In this document: one piece after another, positions 21,518 through 34,160 of the stretch | Numbering within the stretch: the stretch's first letter is position 1 | Layout of the letters: the number at the start of each line of letters is the position of its first letter | Source: Hydractinia symbiolongicarpus | Lineage: Eukaryota; Cnidaria; Hydrozoa; Anthoathecata; Hydractiniidae | NCBI RefSeq assembly: GCF_029227915.1 | Contig: NC_079876.1 | Span: forward strand, 20,646,001 to 20,710,000 | Direction of reading: 5' to 3' | DNA: 64,000 bases | Made by a program: the position numbers and the translations under genes | The notes under the pieces: model-generated | Databases searched by the model: none | Told to the model about the DNA's origin: nothing | Seen by the model: the letters and a program-made list of their open reading frames with translations, nothing else

Positions 21518-24500
21518 ATGTCTATGTCTGCAGTTTTTGTTTTAGACTTAAAAGGAAAGGTATGTGGTTTTATATCAGGCATCTCTGTCGATATGGGATG
21601 AATTACTCAGATGGTAGACCTACGTCTTATGCTCCAAATGTAGCTAGCTATAGTAGTCTGTAGATACAGATACAGATAATCTTTTCTGGGAATGAAAGTT
21701 TACAAAAATTAAATTGAATAAATACAGGGAGCTATTTTTAATCTATCACAACCTGCAGGGGACCTCTTAAAACAACCCGGAGGCCAGTTAAAAGATGCGA
21801 GTGGGACCCTGTAAAATCTCTAAACTAGTTCTGGGTTGCATGCAAAAAAAAAAAAAAAAAAAATTGTATCTTAGTAAAGCGCTTGATTCACATCCAATAA
21901 TTCATGGGTTCCATCCCCACATAAGGCTCTTGTCTAGTTGAGCAGACATTTCCATATCTCAAATGAGAGCTTTAAACAGTCTGGAACAACCTTTTAGTCA
22001 ATCAGGAAAAACCAAAAGGGGCCTGTGACAAATAAGGTTTGTCATGCTGAGCAGATTTTGTCTGTTAACCTTATTCTGTCTGTGGTTTTTCAAACATATG
22101 ACCAGCGGGTAGTTAAAGCGCAAAAAGAATGTTAATTGATTTTTCGCTAAGAGTTTAATGTTTGTGCATTGTTTTACAACTTTTTGCTAAAGAAATGTAA
22201 GAAGGTTTGTGGACAAACAAAAAATGTAGCAACCTGCAATTCCATATAGCTAAATTCGCCACAAAATTAATTGAATATTGTTCTTCTCAATCCTATGTAT
22301 ATCTGTTAATGTTTCTTTCGTTGTCCCTTACTTCACTATTAGCTCTACTAACAGCTAGCTACATGCACTTTGGAATATCCAATAACAAAATCTGACTTAT
22401 GATGTAAAAATACGATAAAAAAATAATGCAAAATAATGTAAACAAATGTATACCAAACAATTTAAAAGTTTGCTGCAACAATTAACAAGTTTCACTAAGA
22501 TTACACTCTTCTTTATTGGAGGCAACAAAAGTTGCTTAGTTTTGAAGTGTATGCGATTCTCACCAGCATGTTACTGGATCGTTCTGCCATAAAGTTTGCA
22601 TTTTACACCTACACTAGACAAATGCACCAGTCAGATAGGCAGCTTACACCAGCAGAACTCGTATAAATAGTGAACCCGGCACCGTCACTGAAAGTCAAAT
22701 ATTTAGCAGGGCGAAAAAGCAGTGATTTGTATTTCTGACAGAAACAAGACCATCGAGCAGTGCAGAGAGTGGGGACTCTAAAACCAGATTTATACGCCAA
22801 AGTTGTGCACACATTGTGTTCAGTACACCATAGCTGAATCCACCCCTGGATTTGCTATCTATATGTCTATCTACATCTTAACACAGCATGAATTCGTGAT
22901 TTAATGCAGGAAATTTCAGACAGATATGGTTCATGCTGTTTGAATTCCATCACCATTGACCACAGAACTGAAAATCTACAGTCCATTTCTTTCTTTCTTT
23001 CTTTGCTTTTCCCTCAGAGGTCTTTTAATAAGATTCTGTGTAAAAAAAATTGAATCAAATTCTGTAAAAATAGCACCTATAAATGTTTGTCAGCCATTTT
23101 CCCCTTAAAGTGTTTTTTGTTGCCCTTAAATTACAAAGGTTGTTTATTTTTGACTTACTGGCAAAAGCGGCCATATCTAGTTGTTGTGACTATGTGCTGA
23201 GACAGGGGCAATAACTATATAACGTGTTCTTTATATAGAGTGTAGTCCTGGTTTTATTTTACCTTTATCATTGTTTAAATAATAAAGAGAAAACCTTGTA
23301 AAGACTCGTACTTACACCTGGTACTGTACTCAGATTCTTGATTATTTTCTGACATTTATAAAACTTATGTGTACTCAATGCAATGTTAAGCATTACTTGC
23401 CATGTGCATTTGACAAATGGTGCACAAATATGCTCACTTAACCAGGCAGAGTAGACAGCAGCCTAACAGACTTGTACATTAGTTGGGTTTTAAGCCTTGC
23501 TTGAGCAGTATTTAGGTGTACCATTTTTTCTTGATTTTCCATCCACTCATATAAAAATCCTATTGCGTTTTAGAATCTGATATGTCGCGACTACAGAGGA
23601 GACATCGATATGAATATGATAGAGAAGTTTCTGCCACTTGTGTTAGAACAGGAAGAAGACAGTATTACTTCCCCAATTGTTGTTTGTGGTGACATCACAT
23701 TTGTTTACATTAAGTACAACAATTTATACATCGTATCAACAACTAAAATCAATGCCAATGTGGCTCTGGTCTTTTCCTTCCTACATAAATTAGTTCAGGT
23801 ACATTTTGTAAATATTTTAATTGAGATTCTTTAGTTATCTTTGTGTTTGTGCATGTGTGTGTGTGTATACATATGTGTATGTGTAGAAAGGTAAACTAGA
23901 GTTTAAATTGTTTTATTGCACTCACAACCTCGCCATAGGTTTTTCGAGAGTATTTCAAAGAATTAGAAGAAGAAAGTATTCGGGATAATTTTGTTTTGAT
24001 TTATGAGTTGATGGATGAACTGATGGATTTTGGGTATCCACAAACTACAGAGACAAAAATATTACAGGAGTAAGTGTCTTTGTCGAAGCGCCTATAATGT
24101 TCTACTGTGCGATAAGGTACATGTAAGTTATTATATATATGACAATGTTAGGTTGTTAAACTCATTTGGTTTTGATGGTTTAACTCCAAGACTTTTAATT
24201 AAGCCTAAACTCTTTTGTGTGGTAGTGTTTTAAATTTAACCAGGTTTCGCAAGACACGTTGTATTTGTATTTTGATCATGCTCCAGTTATATACGAACAT
24301 AATTTTAGATTTATCACACAACAAAGTCACAAGTTAGAAGCTGCACCACGCCCACCACCAGCAGTTACTAATGCTGTTTCGTGGAGAACAGAAGGCTTAA
24401 AGTATCGAAAAAACGAAGTATTCTTAGATGTAATTGAATCGGTTAACTTGTTAGTAAATGCAAATGGAAATGTGCTACGTAGTGAAATTGTTGGTTCCGT

Positions 24501-27500
24501 CAAAATGAAGGTCTATTTAACTGGAATGCCCGAGCTAAGGCTTGGTTTGAATGATAAAATTCTATTTGAAAATACAGGAAGTAAGTTACTTCTTTTGTTT
24601 CACGTTTCGCAGGCTAGCTAGCTCGGAAAGGAAATCGTCTATATTGTGAACTTTTAAATGGATTAGTCTAGGAAGTGGCAGAATGCACCAAATAAACATA
24701 GCATAATGCTAATTCGGTTATAGCACGAAAGAGCATGATACTTCTAGCAAATGTTTTCATTGGTGTTTTGGGAAAAGGAGATTTAACGGCACTGCCAAGA
24801 CTGATTTACATTTCACTACCATAATTTTTAAGACTTCTCAGAAACTAGATTCCATTCCTTTATTTTTGCCGGATGGACAAAAGCTTAAAAAACATTATTT
24901 TTAGCATGTTACTTTCATCTGGCCTGCTTGTCACAGTATATTAAGTTTTATATTTCGTTGTATTATTTAATTAAAATCAGTTATCAGTTAGGCAAGGGTG
25001 ATGCATTAGAAAGGGGTAACTATAGAGGTTTGGAGTTGGTTGATCAAGTAATGAAAGTTATTGAAAGAGTGATTGATAAGTTACTTAGAGAAAGAATTGA
25101 TATAGATAAGATGCAATTTGGTTTTGTTCCAGGGCGTGGCACTACAGATGCAATATTTTTACTCAGACAGCTTCAGGAAAAGTATTTAGGAAAGAGAAAG
25201 AATCTCTATTTTGCCTTTGTTGATTTAGAGAAAGCTTTTGATAGAGTGCCACGTTAAGTTATTTGGTGGGCTATGAGAAAATTAGGTGTGGATGAGTGGC
25301 TAGTTACGATGGTTCAGTCTATGTACAGCAATGCTAGAAGTCGTGTCAGGATTAACGATTCACTTAGTGATGAATTTAGTGTAAATGTTGGTGTACATCA
25401 GGGTTCTGTACTTAGTCCTTTGTTGTTTATTCTAGTCTTAGAAGCGCTGTCGATGGAGTTCAGAACAGGTTGCCCATGGGAGTTATTGTATGCAGATGAT
25501 TTGGTTCTCATAGCAGAGTCGATGGAAGAATTAGTTGAAAAGTTTGAGAAGTGGAAGAAAGGACTAGAAGAGAAAGGGCTGAAGGTAAACACAGCAAAGT
25601 CTAAAGTCATGATAAGTAGCATTGCAGCCAAGTGTGACCTTGTAGTTGGAAAGTGGCCTTGTGGAGTTTGCAGGAAAGGGGTTGGTAGTAACTCAATTTT
25701 TTGTCAGACTTGCAAGCATTGGGTACATAAGAAGTGCAGTAGTATTAGTGGAAGGTTAAGAGCTGGCATACAGTTTGTATGCAAGCGTTGCAAAGGTGAG
25801 ATTATAGAGAATGAAGTATTTCCAGCTTTAATGATGTACAACAGTGGCTCGTTAGAGATAGTTAAGAACTTCTGTTACTTAGGTGATATGTTGGGCAGTG
25901 AAGGGGGTGTTGGAAGAAGTGTTACTTGCAGGATAGGTTCTGCTTGGAAAAAGTTTAGAGAGTTACTTCCTTTATTGACTAGCAGAGTCCTGTCAATTGA
26001 GGTAAAAGGTAGGTTGTATGAGGCCTGTGTAAGAAGTGTTATGTTGTACGGTAGTGAGACATGGGCAGTGAAGCAGGAAGATCTTGACCGTTTAGAAAGG
26101 AATGATATGAGAATGGTTAGGTGGATGTGTAATGCCAGTCTGAGAGACAGAAAGAGTTCAGATGAGCTAAGAAGCAGGCTAAGTCTCTGTAGAATTAAAG
26201 ATGTTATCCAGATAAGAAGATTGAATTGGCTGGGGCACTTGGAAAGAATGGAGGAGGATAATTGGGTAAGAAAGTGTAGAGCCTTGATAGTTCCTGGGGC
26301 AAAGCCCAGAGGCAGACCGAGAAAGACTTGGCAGGAGGTTATAAGGACAGACTTGATAGAGAGGAAGTTGAGTTTAGATCTAACACAGTCTAGATCAGAT
26401 TGGAAGAGGGTCATTAATATACCCCGTCCAACCCTTGCTAGCATGGAAAACGGACGTTAAGCCGAGAATGATGATGATGATGATGAGTTATGTCCAAATT
26501 TCGTCTCCAAAAAGCCATAATTGTATTAACTGCCGCCACCAATATCGAACAACAGCCAACTTGGTTTGCACATATTTTGTTGAATTGTGACGTCACACAG
26601 CGTACATAGCTCGGACCTGTGAGGATGCACTTACTTCTTGGTCTTCCAAGAGAAATTATAATTTATCGCGAGGTTCGAAGGATGAAGAAGACAAGTTAAA
26701 TTCCAGTAGAGCAACATCGTAGAAATAATAATTTTCAACATTTTAACAACATGCGAAAGTAGGCAAACAAAGAAAAACTTTGAGACTGTTTTTGTTTTGC
26801 TATCACAAAATTACTTCCAGTGCACTTTATTGCGCATAATCATTTAAAGTTTTATTTTCAAATCTAGCAAATTAAATGAAGCACCTGTTCTTGTCTTTCA
26901 AGATGCTTAGTACAAAAATAACACAAGAAAAATAATAATAATAAAGTTTAATACACGTAATACTTATATTTTCCAAGTGATAACTTCTGTATACTCTAAA
27001 AATATATTTATAACGGTGAAACATTATTTTATTCTGATAAAGATATTTATTTCAAAATATGATAAATAAAATTACTTTTAGACAAACACAGGAGAAATTC
27101 CTAATCGACACTGTTGAAAAAGCTCAAAAATTAACACAGTTTATATTTACATTGTAATGAGCATTTAAGCACAGCTTGTTATCAATCGTTAGTTCTCCTT
27201 AAAAAAAACCTTTTCAAGAAAGTTTTTATTGATAAGGAAAGTCAAACTTGAACTTACTTTAAATCTGTAAATTTTATTTTAGGATCAAAAAGTAAAGCGG
27301 TTGAACTAGAAGATGTAAAATTCCACCAGTGCGTCAGATTGTCACGATTCGAAAATGATAGAACAATATCCTTCATTCCTCCCGATGGGGAATTTGAATT
27401 GATGTCATATCGCTTAAATACACACGTAAAACCATTGATATGGATCGAATCAGTTATAGAAAAGCATTCTCATAGTCGTGTCGAGTACATGATCAAGGTA

Positions 27501-30486
27501 TGTTTCAAATTCGAGGCAATTTGTAAAATTTGTAAAACCTCGAATCGTCGAAAAATGCAACAAATGCCATAGGTCTTCGGCAGAAATCCTTGGTTTTGTC
27601 TTGAGCGAAGAGGAGTTAAAACCCTTCCACCGTGTGGTAAAATTAAAATGGTAGCATTTGTAGTAGAATGAAAAATGGAGAAGAAATTTCCCTTGTTTAG
27701 GAAATCTAGAAACAATCTAATTAAATAAGGTAAAAATGGCAGTTAGGTGGTGTCTTGATCGTTCTTTTAAATTGACATGCATGTTAATATGTCTGTGTGC
27801 AAAATTTTGTTTTGCAGGCAAAAAGTCAGTTCAAAAAACGCTCGACAGCAAACAATGTTGAAATAATTATACCTGTTCCAGAAGACGCTGACTCACCAAA
27901 ATTTAAGGTAATTTCGAACGTGTTGGTACGCTTATGTTATACACGACGTAGCGTTTTAATAACAATAATAGTAATAATAATAATAATCATTATATATTTC
28001 TAACATCCCTTTAAAATGGTTCTTAAGAAATGCGTAAGGAAAATTTATATAACGTAGATAAAAAAACAAGCAAACAACGAATAAACAAAACTTGTCGCTA
28101 TCTAGAGTCTAAATTGTAATCTGACGACTGAGAATGTAGATAATCACTGGACACATCAATAAGTCATCAATAGCTCAATTAGATATATAAAGATAAAAGC
28201 AAATGATATATACCTACACAAAAATAGAACAAGTAAAGAGAATACAAATGGTATACACTTCCATAAACTGATTTTAGTAATAAAATAATCAGTTTCAGTA
28301 ACTAAGATAAGCGTTAATGTAATCTTTACACAAAGTTAAATCAACCAAAACGTACAAATTGTAGTACAATTAAACGACTATTGACTATTGAAATAAGGTA
28401 AGACGCTTACTGGACCATATTATGAATTAAATAATTAAAAAATTAAATTAATTAAAATGAAGGAAGATATATATATCGAAAAATATTTGGCAAAGGTACC
28501 AAAGGTTTCAACGAATGTCTAACATCCGTTGGAAGGTCATTGAAACAATTAGCAGCGTGATATAAAAACGTTTCCGTAACATTGGAGCGTTCAACTACAT
28601 ACTCCAGATAATAACAAAATAAATAGTTTGCTAGAATAAATAGATGCATTTAATCCTTTATTTTTATGTCTGTGTTAACTAATTTCGACACATGTAAAGT
28701 AAAAAAAATATGAATCGCGAAATTAAAATATCGCGTAAACTTTGTCTTACTTCAAACCGTGAAATTAAAATGCAGCGTATTTCGTGATTATGCTTCAACC
28801 GCGAAATTAAAATGCCGCGAAATGCAATTTTGACCAAAAAAACCGCTAATTTAAAATGCCCGCGAAAATTTCTTTCCCGAAAGTTGTCTAGCAGTGGTTT
28901 TAAAATGAAATTTGAGATATAGATAACTAAGATGAACGTTATTGCGCCTACTTGTCTAATAGAGACACTTAATTTGTTCTTAAAGTTTTTTATATGTAGA
29001 CAGGTGTAGCTTTCATTTCACTTCACTGATTGTGTTTATGATTTCCATTTTGTATGATCCAAGAACTTGTGTTATGTTTATATTATTATCTTGTATTTAG
29101 ATTAGAGAAGATATTCGGCCTTTGTACCTCTTACCAAACATTTTGATATTTATTATTTTGCACATTCAAACACATTTAAACACGAAGTTTAAGTATTTAA
29201 AAGAATTTGCAGTTCTTAAATTTTCTGTTTTTAGACAACTATAGGAAGTTTAAAATATGCTCCTGAAAAAAATGCAATTATCTGGAATATAAAGTCGTTT
29301 CAGGTTAGTTTTGTTTTTTGATTGCTTAATCCACTTGTGACTAATGTGGACAGCAATATGCGTTATAAAAGTATTTTAATAATAGTAATACATATGAACT
29401 TATTTTCAGGGTGGCAAGGAATTCTTGATGAGGGCGCATTTTGGTCTTCCTAGTGTGGAATCGGGTAAGCTTTTGTAAATAGTATTTTTTTGGATTATGT
29501 ATAAACACGCCCCAGATATGATCGTTACCCAAGGCGTTAACATTGAACTAAACTGGCAAAAATGGAACTTAGGTATTGAGAAAATGTAACTGGAAGTTTG
29601 GATAGTGTAAGGTTGCAAAGTATTGCAGATTTGTGATGATTCTTCGTTTGTCATTAAAAAAGGAAAACATGCTAGGTGTTATGTGAATTATAAGGTTGCT
29701 ATGAGATTCGCCTCAAATGTCAGAGTATGCCCAAACAGCTAAAAAGTTCAAAATAAAGTCCCAAAATGTTATGCTTTAGAGGAATCCGAATCAAAGATAC
29801 CAATCGCAGTAAAATTTGAAATCCCCTACTTCACTGTGTCTGGTATACAAGTAAGTAACTAGAAAGAAAATCTTTTTTCTGTATGCCCCAAATTATATTC
29901 ACCTCGTATTCAGCAGCCTTCGATCGTTTTTACTACACGTGTGTTTTGCAACTTTCTAGCTTCCACTGCTACAATATATTGTACATAGTTCTATATACTT
30001 GTACAGTACAGTGTACAGATGTAATCACGGAATTAGCATTTTAAGAATTCTCGAAACAATGAATGCTTAACGTTTGTATTTTTGTATTTGAAGGTTATTT
30101 ATTTGATTAATTTTTCATTCTTTTACAAAACTGCTTTGTAGGTTTCCTGTTAAAATATCAAGACTTCAGTCTCAGTTGCTAAGACCTTTCCAATTTTCCC
30201 AGTCTGGCCATGTCCAGCAATTTTGTAGGTTAGGTTTTACCCAAATTTTAAACTCAACCCCTAGCAACTTATTTGCCTAAAATAAAACCTGAATGGGTGT
30301 AAATAATGTTTAATATTTAGGTACGATATTTGAAAATTATTGAAAAGAGTGGTTATCAAGCCTTGCCTTGGGTAAGATACATCACACAAAACGGAGGTAA
30401 GTTTCACTACTCAGCTGCTGAAGAAATAATATGTTCACTTCACTTTGAACTTACCCTTCCATTTAGATTATGCTTTACGGACATAA
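21518..30486 (+). CDS. AP-1 complex subunit mu (clathrin adaptor medium chain)
   Basis: Subunit of the AP-1 adaptor that sorts cargo at the trans-Golgi network and endosomes; mu binds tyrosine-based sorting signals. Eleven exons with GT/AG borders, in phase: 21518-21559, 23574-23798, 23939-24069, 24309-24580, 27283-27497, 27818-27907, 29235-29303, 29410-29464, 29780-29850, 30321-30396, 30467-30486. The spliced frame is 1,266 nt (421 residues), against about 423 in animals. The longin-like N-terminal half ([10 protein letters not shown] ... [11 protein letters not shown]) is followed by the mu homology domain ([20 protein letters not shown] ... [16 protein letters not shown]). No stop or frameshift was seen. 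Intron 4 contains a LINE. AATAAA motifs follow the stop at 30548 and 30589. AP-1 mu is preferred over AP-2 mu from residue-by-residue agreement. Confidence 0.96.
24985..26460 (+). pseudogene. LINE reverse transcriptase with PHD-like insert
   Basis: One frame apart from a single stop at 25255-25257. Reverse-transcriptase blocks are visible: [39 protein letters not shown] and the catalytic YADD in [10 protein letters not shown]. After the polymerase domain comes a zinc-binding insert (CGVCRKG...C..C...HKKC...C..C, about 25659-25797). A C-terminal region follows with [17 protein letters not shown] and GRPRKTW, usual in CR1/RTE-like non-LTR elements. Endonuclease and ORF1 are absent because of 5' truncation. 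The stop replaces a codon in a conserved stretch and looks like a single nonsense change. The clade cannot be fixed by eye. Confidence 0.88.
24985..26488 (+). mobile_element. 5'-truncated LINE in AP-1 mu intron 4
   Basis: Same orientation as the host gene. It begins inside the reverse-transcriptase domain and ends with a short (GATGAT)n tail at about 26466-26487. No target duplication was identified. Confidence 0.85.
28690..28880. repeat. Short interspersed CGCGAAATTAAAAT motifs
   Basis: The phrase ACCGCGAAATTAAAATGCCGCGAA, or a close variant, occurs four or five times within 190 bp of intron 6 of the AP-1 mu gene. Such clusters occur as subterminal repeats of small DNA elements; no terminal repeats were seen. 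Confidence 0.5.
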
Positions 30487-30794
30487 ATCACAACTGATAC
30501 AATTCGTCGGATCGGGATCTTTCGTCGAATTCTTTAATCAAAAAAATAATAAAAAAACGATTCAAGAGCCCTTCAGCATATGTAGGGAAATAAATTCTAA
30601 TTTTGTACAAAGCTGTGCTTTTTTCTATTATTAGTTCGCAGCTGTACAGCATTGCCAGAAATAGCTTTAATATTTAATATTGAAGAGAATGAGGTTTGGT
30701 AAACAATAGGAACTGCAGGAACAGGTCACATAACCACGAACTACACTAACAGGGAAAAATTTGCCAACTTTCCTCGCCCTAACTTCAAATTGAT
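30487..30794. other. 3' flank of the AP-1 mu gene
   Basis: AT-rich, no gene. AATAAA at 30548-30553 and 30589-30594 are candidate poly(A) signals for the AP-1 mu transcript. Confidence 0.5.
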
Positions 30795-30821
30795 CCACCT
30801 AATAAAGGCTCTACACGTAAA
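30795..30821 (+). repeat. Satellite monomer piece, left of nested elements
   Basis: CACCTAATAAAGGCTCTACACGTAAA is the start of a satellite monomer, cut by the element that begins at 30822. Confidence 0.8.
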
Positions 30822-31161
30822 GGGGGATTTTCACGAAGCGAATTGAACGGCGAATTCGCTTTTTAATTTTCACGACAAAATAAATTAGACGCCAAATTCA
30901 TTGTTTACCCATTAATTATATCCATTGTTTACCCAAAAAACAATGAATTAAACCATTGTTTAATTCATTGTTTTTTGGTTAACCGCGTTCTGATTAGTCT
31001 AAAACTAGCAGCGAAACCTTTAGCCGCGAAAAAGTAGGAACTGTTTCTACTTTTCAGCGAAGCGAATATTTCGATGCAAAATCAAAACAAACAAAACTGC
31101 GCATGCTCAGATACAATTCGCCGTCGAATTAGCTGGTCAATTCGCTTCGTAAAAATCCCCC
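30822..31161. mobile_element. 340-bp inverted-repeat element (MITE-like)
   Basis: Ends GGGGGATTTTCACGAAGCG and its near-complement (31137-31161) form inverted repeats of about 25 bp with one mismatch. It is inserted in a satellite monomer, with TAAA on both sides as a possible target duplication. No coding capacity. Confidence 0.75.
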
Positions 31162-31173
31162 TTAAATCACGTA

Positions 31174-31898
31174 AAGGCCGGTTTCCATACAGCTACATTT
31201 TGCGCCCAGTCGTAAAATGCGCCGCGACTTTTATCACATACACCGAACCATTTCCATTTAGCGATTTTTGCTCACGTGTTTTTTGCAAAACATGGCTGAT
31301 GTAAACAGACGATATTTGTTGCTGCAAAATTTGAGAGTAGTCCTAGCAGTATTTTTATGGCGTAGAAATAAACAACGTTGTAAAATACGTAAGAAAAACA
31401 TGTGGATGAGACGACTTTCTATAAAAAGAAGAATCAAAGGACTATACAACGTTTTGGTTAAGGATCTAATGTCGTCAGATCACGATTAGTCTTTTTAAGT
31501 TTGTTTACAATGTTGTTTCTTTGTGCCTCCACAGACTCATTAATGTTATTTTGTTTTTCATCTACATCACTTGATTGATATATATTCTGATTCTCTACAT
31601 TCATTGGGCTTTGACAAAAATTTAACACAGAAACGAGATGTTGCTAGCCATATTGAAATGATCTAATTAAAAATTCTTTCGTAATTCATGTAGATTGCTA
31701 CCTTTTGATTGGCTGTTAAGCTGAAGCGCAAAATGTAGCTCGCAAAAAGTAGAGCCTGTTCAACTTTTTTTAAATCGCCCCAGCGCATGCAAAAGCGCGA
31801 GGTCAGCGGCCTTATTCTGATAATGCGCATGCGTAGATCAAAAGTCACGGCGCTTTTTACGACTGGGCACAAAATGCAGTTGTATGGAAACCGGCCTT
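31174..31898. mobile_element. 725-bp inverted-repeat element (MITE-like)
   Basis: AAGGCCGGTTTCCATACAGC at the left pairs with the right end at 31898. The inverted repeats extend about 56 bp with a few mismatches (…CCCAGTCGTAAAA…). It lies 12 bp from the preceding element, in the same broken satellite monomer. Internal ORFs are short and unconvincing. Confidence 0.75.
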
Positions 31899-32035
31899 AA
31901 GGCCCTACACGTAAATCACATTGTTTCACGCACACGGACAGGTGGCCATCGGTTTAGTCCTTCCAGTCTCAACGGAATACGAACTTTCAAGTCATTTTCA
32001 TTAGCGTCAGGCCCTAAGAAAACCGCTTTAATATT
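31899..32035 (+). repeat. Satellite monomer piece, right of nested elements
   Basis: Begins GGCCCTACACGTAAATCAC and continues through GGCCATCGGTTTAGTCCTTCC to about 32035. Its subfamily features (GCGTCAGGCCC, TTAGCG) match the satellite at 39771-45813 rather than the array at 1-8008. Confidence 0.75.
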
Positions 32036-32430
32036 AGGCACTTCAGGGCATTTTTGTTAAATCCCAAATCAAGCACTAAAGCAAATTAAGATTGTTCTAC
32101 AGACTAAGACAAATCCAACGAGAGGTCAATGACCTCTGTACGTTGTATAGAACCAAAGTTATGGACATTTTAGTATGTGCAATTGATGGCATTTTTTGAA
32201 CAATTGCATTGCAATATTCTGCAGGAAAAGGAGAAATAAAATGGCACAAAAAACAGGGTATAAAAAAGTCCGTTTTAACGACAAAATCGCCTGAACTAAA
32301 ATTCTCATATCTTTCGTTCTAGAATTAGGAATAACTTTAAATTTTTAGAGGATATTAATAAACACTTATATTTTTTATCATCATTTTTATTAATCAAAAT
32401 ATGACGTCACAACTCTGCCATTATGGAAAT
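32036..32430. other. AT-rich spacer
   Basis: Nothing coding recognised. Contains one TATGACGTCACAACTCTGCCA segment that recurs at about 32992. Confidence 0.5.
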
Positions 32431-32905
32431 GACCAAATATGGTTAAAACTACTGCTTAGAAAACCAATATATAGGTAAAGGATGTGCCCAAAATTTTCCT
32501 GAAAGATTATCACGTGATAAAAGTGTGTATTTTACAGACCAGATTTGTGAAAACATAATGACCAAATATGGTTAAAACTAATAAAAATACCAATAAAACA
32601 TATATTTGAATTGTTTTATGAAAGTTACTGCTTAGAAAACTAATATATAAGTAATGGATGTGTCCAAAATTTTCCTGAAAGATTATCACGTGATAAAAGT
32701 GTGTATTTTACAGACCAGATTTGTGAAAACATAATGACCAAATATGGTTAAAACTAATAAAAATACCAATAAAACATATATTTGAATTGTTTTATGAAAG
32801 TTACTGCTTAGAAAACTAATATATAAGTAATGGATGTGTCTAAAATTTTCCTGAAAGATTATCAAGAGCGTGTATTTTACAGACCAGATTTGCGAAAACA
32901 TATGT
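32431..32905 (+). repeat. Tandem repeat, about 175-bp unit
   Basis: GACCAAATATGGTTAAAACT starts copies at about 32431, 32560 and 32735. The second and third are nearly identical over 175 bp; the first and last copies are incomplete. Each contains GATTATCACGTGATAA, a near-palindrome. Confidence 0.85.
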
Positions 32906-33674
32906 TATTTCAATACCATAAAAAATTTATCTTTTGGTCTTTTCAGTGAACGTGGATTTAAATTTACATATCCTTCAAACCCAATTAAAATATGATGTCA
33001 CAACTCTGCCATTATGGAAATGATCAAATTATATATATAGTAAAAACTACTAAAAATACTGATTTCAAAATTGTCACTCTATAAGAATGCTGCCAAAACA
33101 TGCATTACTTCAAAAACCATACAGAACTATCACGAAAACAAAACTTTTTAATTTAGCTTCAATTTTTAAAAAAAATAATATCTTGCAGACCAGACTTCAA
33201 ATAAGTTGTAAATCTTAATTTTTGTGTAAAAATATAAAAAAATCACAAAATTTGCACAAATATAGTCATTGCGTTAAACATGTGAGGATAAAATAATGCA
33301 GATACTTTCTAAATTAGCAGTACAAAAGTTATCATTCTATTATACTACAGAGTTTCTGTAAATGGTATATACGCAAATAGTAAAAATTAAAAATCACTTA
33401 TATAATGATGAAGGATCCAAGAACCACTTTTACTTCCAATACAATCGTTTGTGCATCCAAAATATCACAAATTCGTACTCGGTTTGTTGTATATTAAAGA
33501 ACGATGAAGCAACATGAAATATCAGGCAGACACTGGCTCATATGTTTTTTGAATACACCTAGAGATAGAAAATTAAATTGATAAGAAAAAAATTATCTAC
33601 TAAAAGGAGTAAGAGGAACACTAAAAACTACTAGGAAGGTACTACTAATATATATACATATATCAATCAAAAAA
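32906..33674. other. AT-rich spacer
   Basis: No gene or notable structure recognised apart from a short repeat of the ACAACTCTGCCATTATGGAAATGA segment near 33000. Confidence 0.5.
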
Positions 33675-33941
33675 CTAGGAAATAATAATCAGTTCTCCTT
33701 TCTCTAAATCGACAAGAAGAGGGAAGTTCCACGTCTCATCTTCTCCTTCATACTGCACAGTATACGTTGACTTTTTAGAATTTGATAAAACTAATGACAT
33801 AACTGTTCCTCTACACCAAAACACATCATCGCACCCTTCCTCGCGTACTTTATGCTGAATTAACTTTCCAACTAAAGACTGTGGGTTTTCCAAATATTTT
33901 TGAAGCTGTGCACGTTGCTTATCAATAATTAATTGCTATGG
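33675..33941 (-). pseudogene. Tudor/chromo-like domain fragment
   Basis: An open frame of about 88 codons on the minus strand, beginning after an in-frame TAG near 33948 and lacking an ATG. The core (LVGKLIQHKV, FWCRGTVMSLV, YTVQYEGEDETWNFPLLVDL) has the beta-barrel pattern of a small Tudor-like domain, with conserved tryptophan and YEGEDE. Similar C-terminal domains occur in proteins encoded by repeated elements in cnidarian genomes. The frame ends cleanly at GELIIIS plus stop. Preceding sequence (KQRAQLQKYLENP) also looks coding. It is probably the last exon or tail of a mobile-element protein; a host exon is possible. Confidence 0.45.
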
Positions 33942-33947
33942 TTCTGA

Positions 33948-34160
33948 AGCAACAACACGAAAGCAAACAACAACAATGACAGATAATGTTAGAAGTATAT
34001 TTCTCTTGTTTCATGTCATAACTACACTTGAGTTTGGGGAAAGGGGGGGATGTCAGGTTTGGTATCAGGGGGGCCCAAACCAGATGCGTGTGTTTCCATC
34101 CTTACCCTTAGTAAGACGTATCTCGTGGAAACGTCTGCGTATCTCGTGGAAACGCTAACT
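33948..34160. other. Spacer before minisatellite
   Basis: No gene recognised. GTGTTTCCATCC and GTATCTCGTGGAAACG phrases lead into the minisatellite. Confidence 0.4.

Noticed and set aside
21885-21925. GGGTTCCATCCCC resembling a tRNA B box
   Set aside because: No A box at the right distance and no cloverleaf.
25398-26444. Minus-strand ORFs of 77 and 189 codons inside the LINE
   Set aside because: Shadow frames opposite the reverse transcriptase; no domain pattern.
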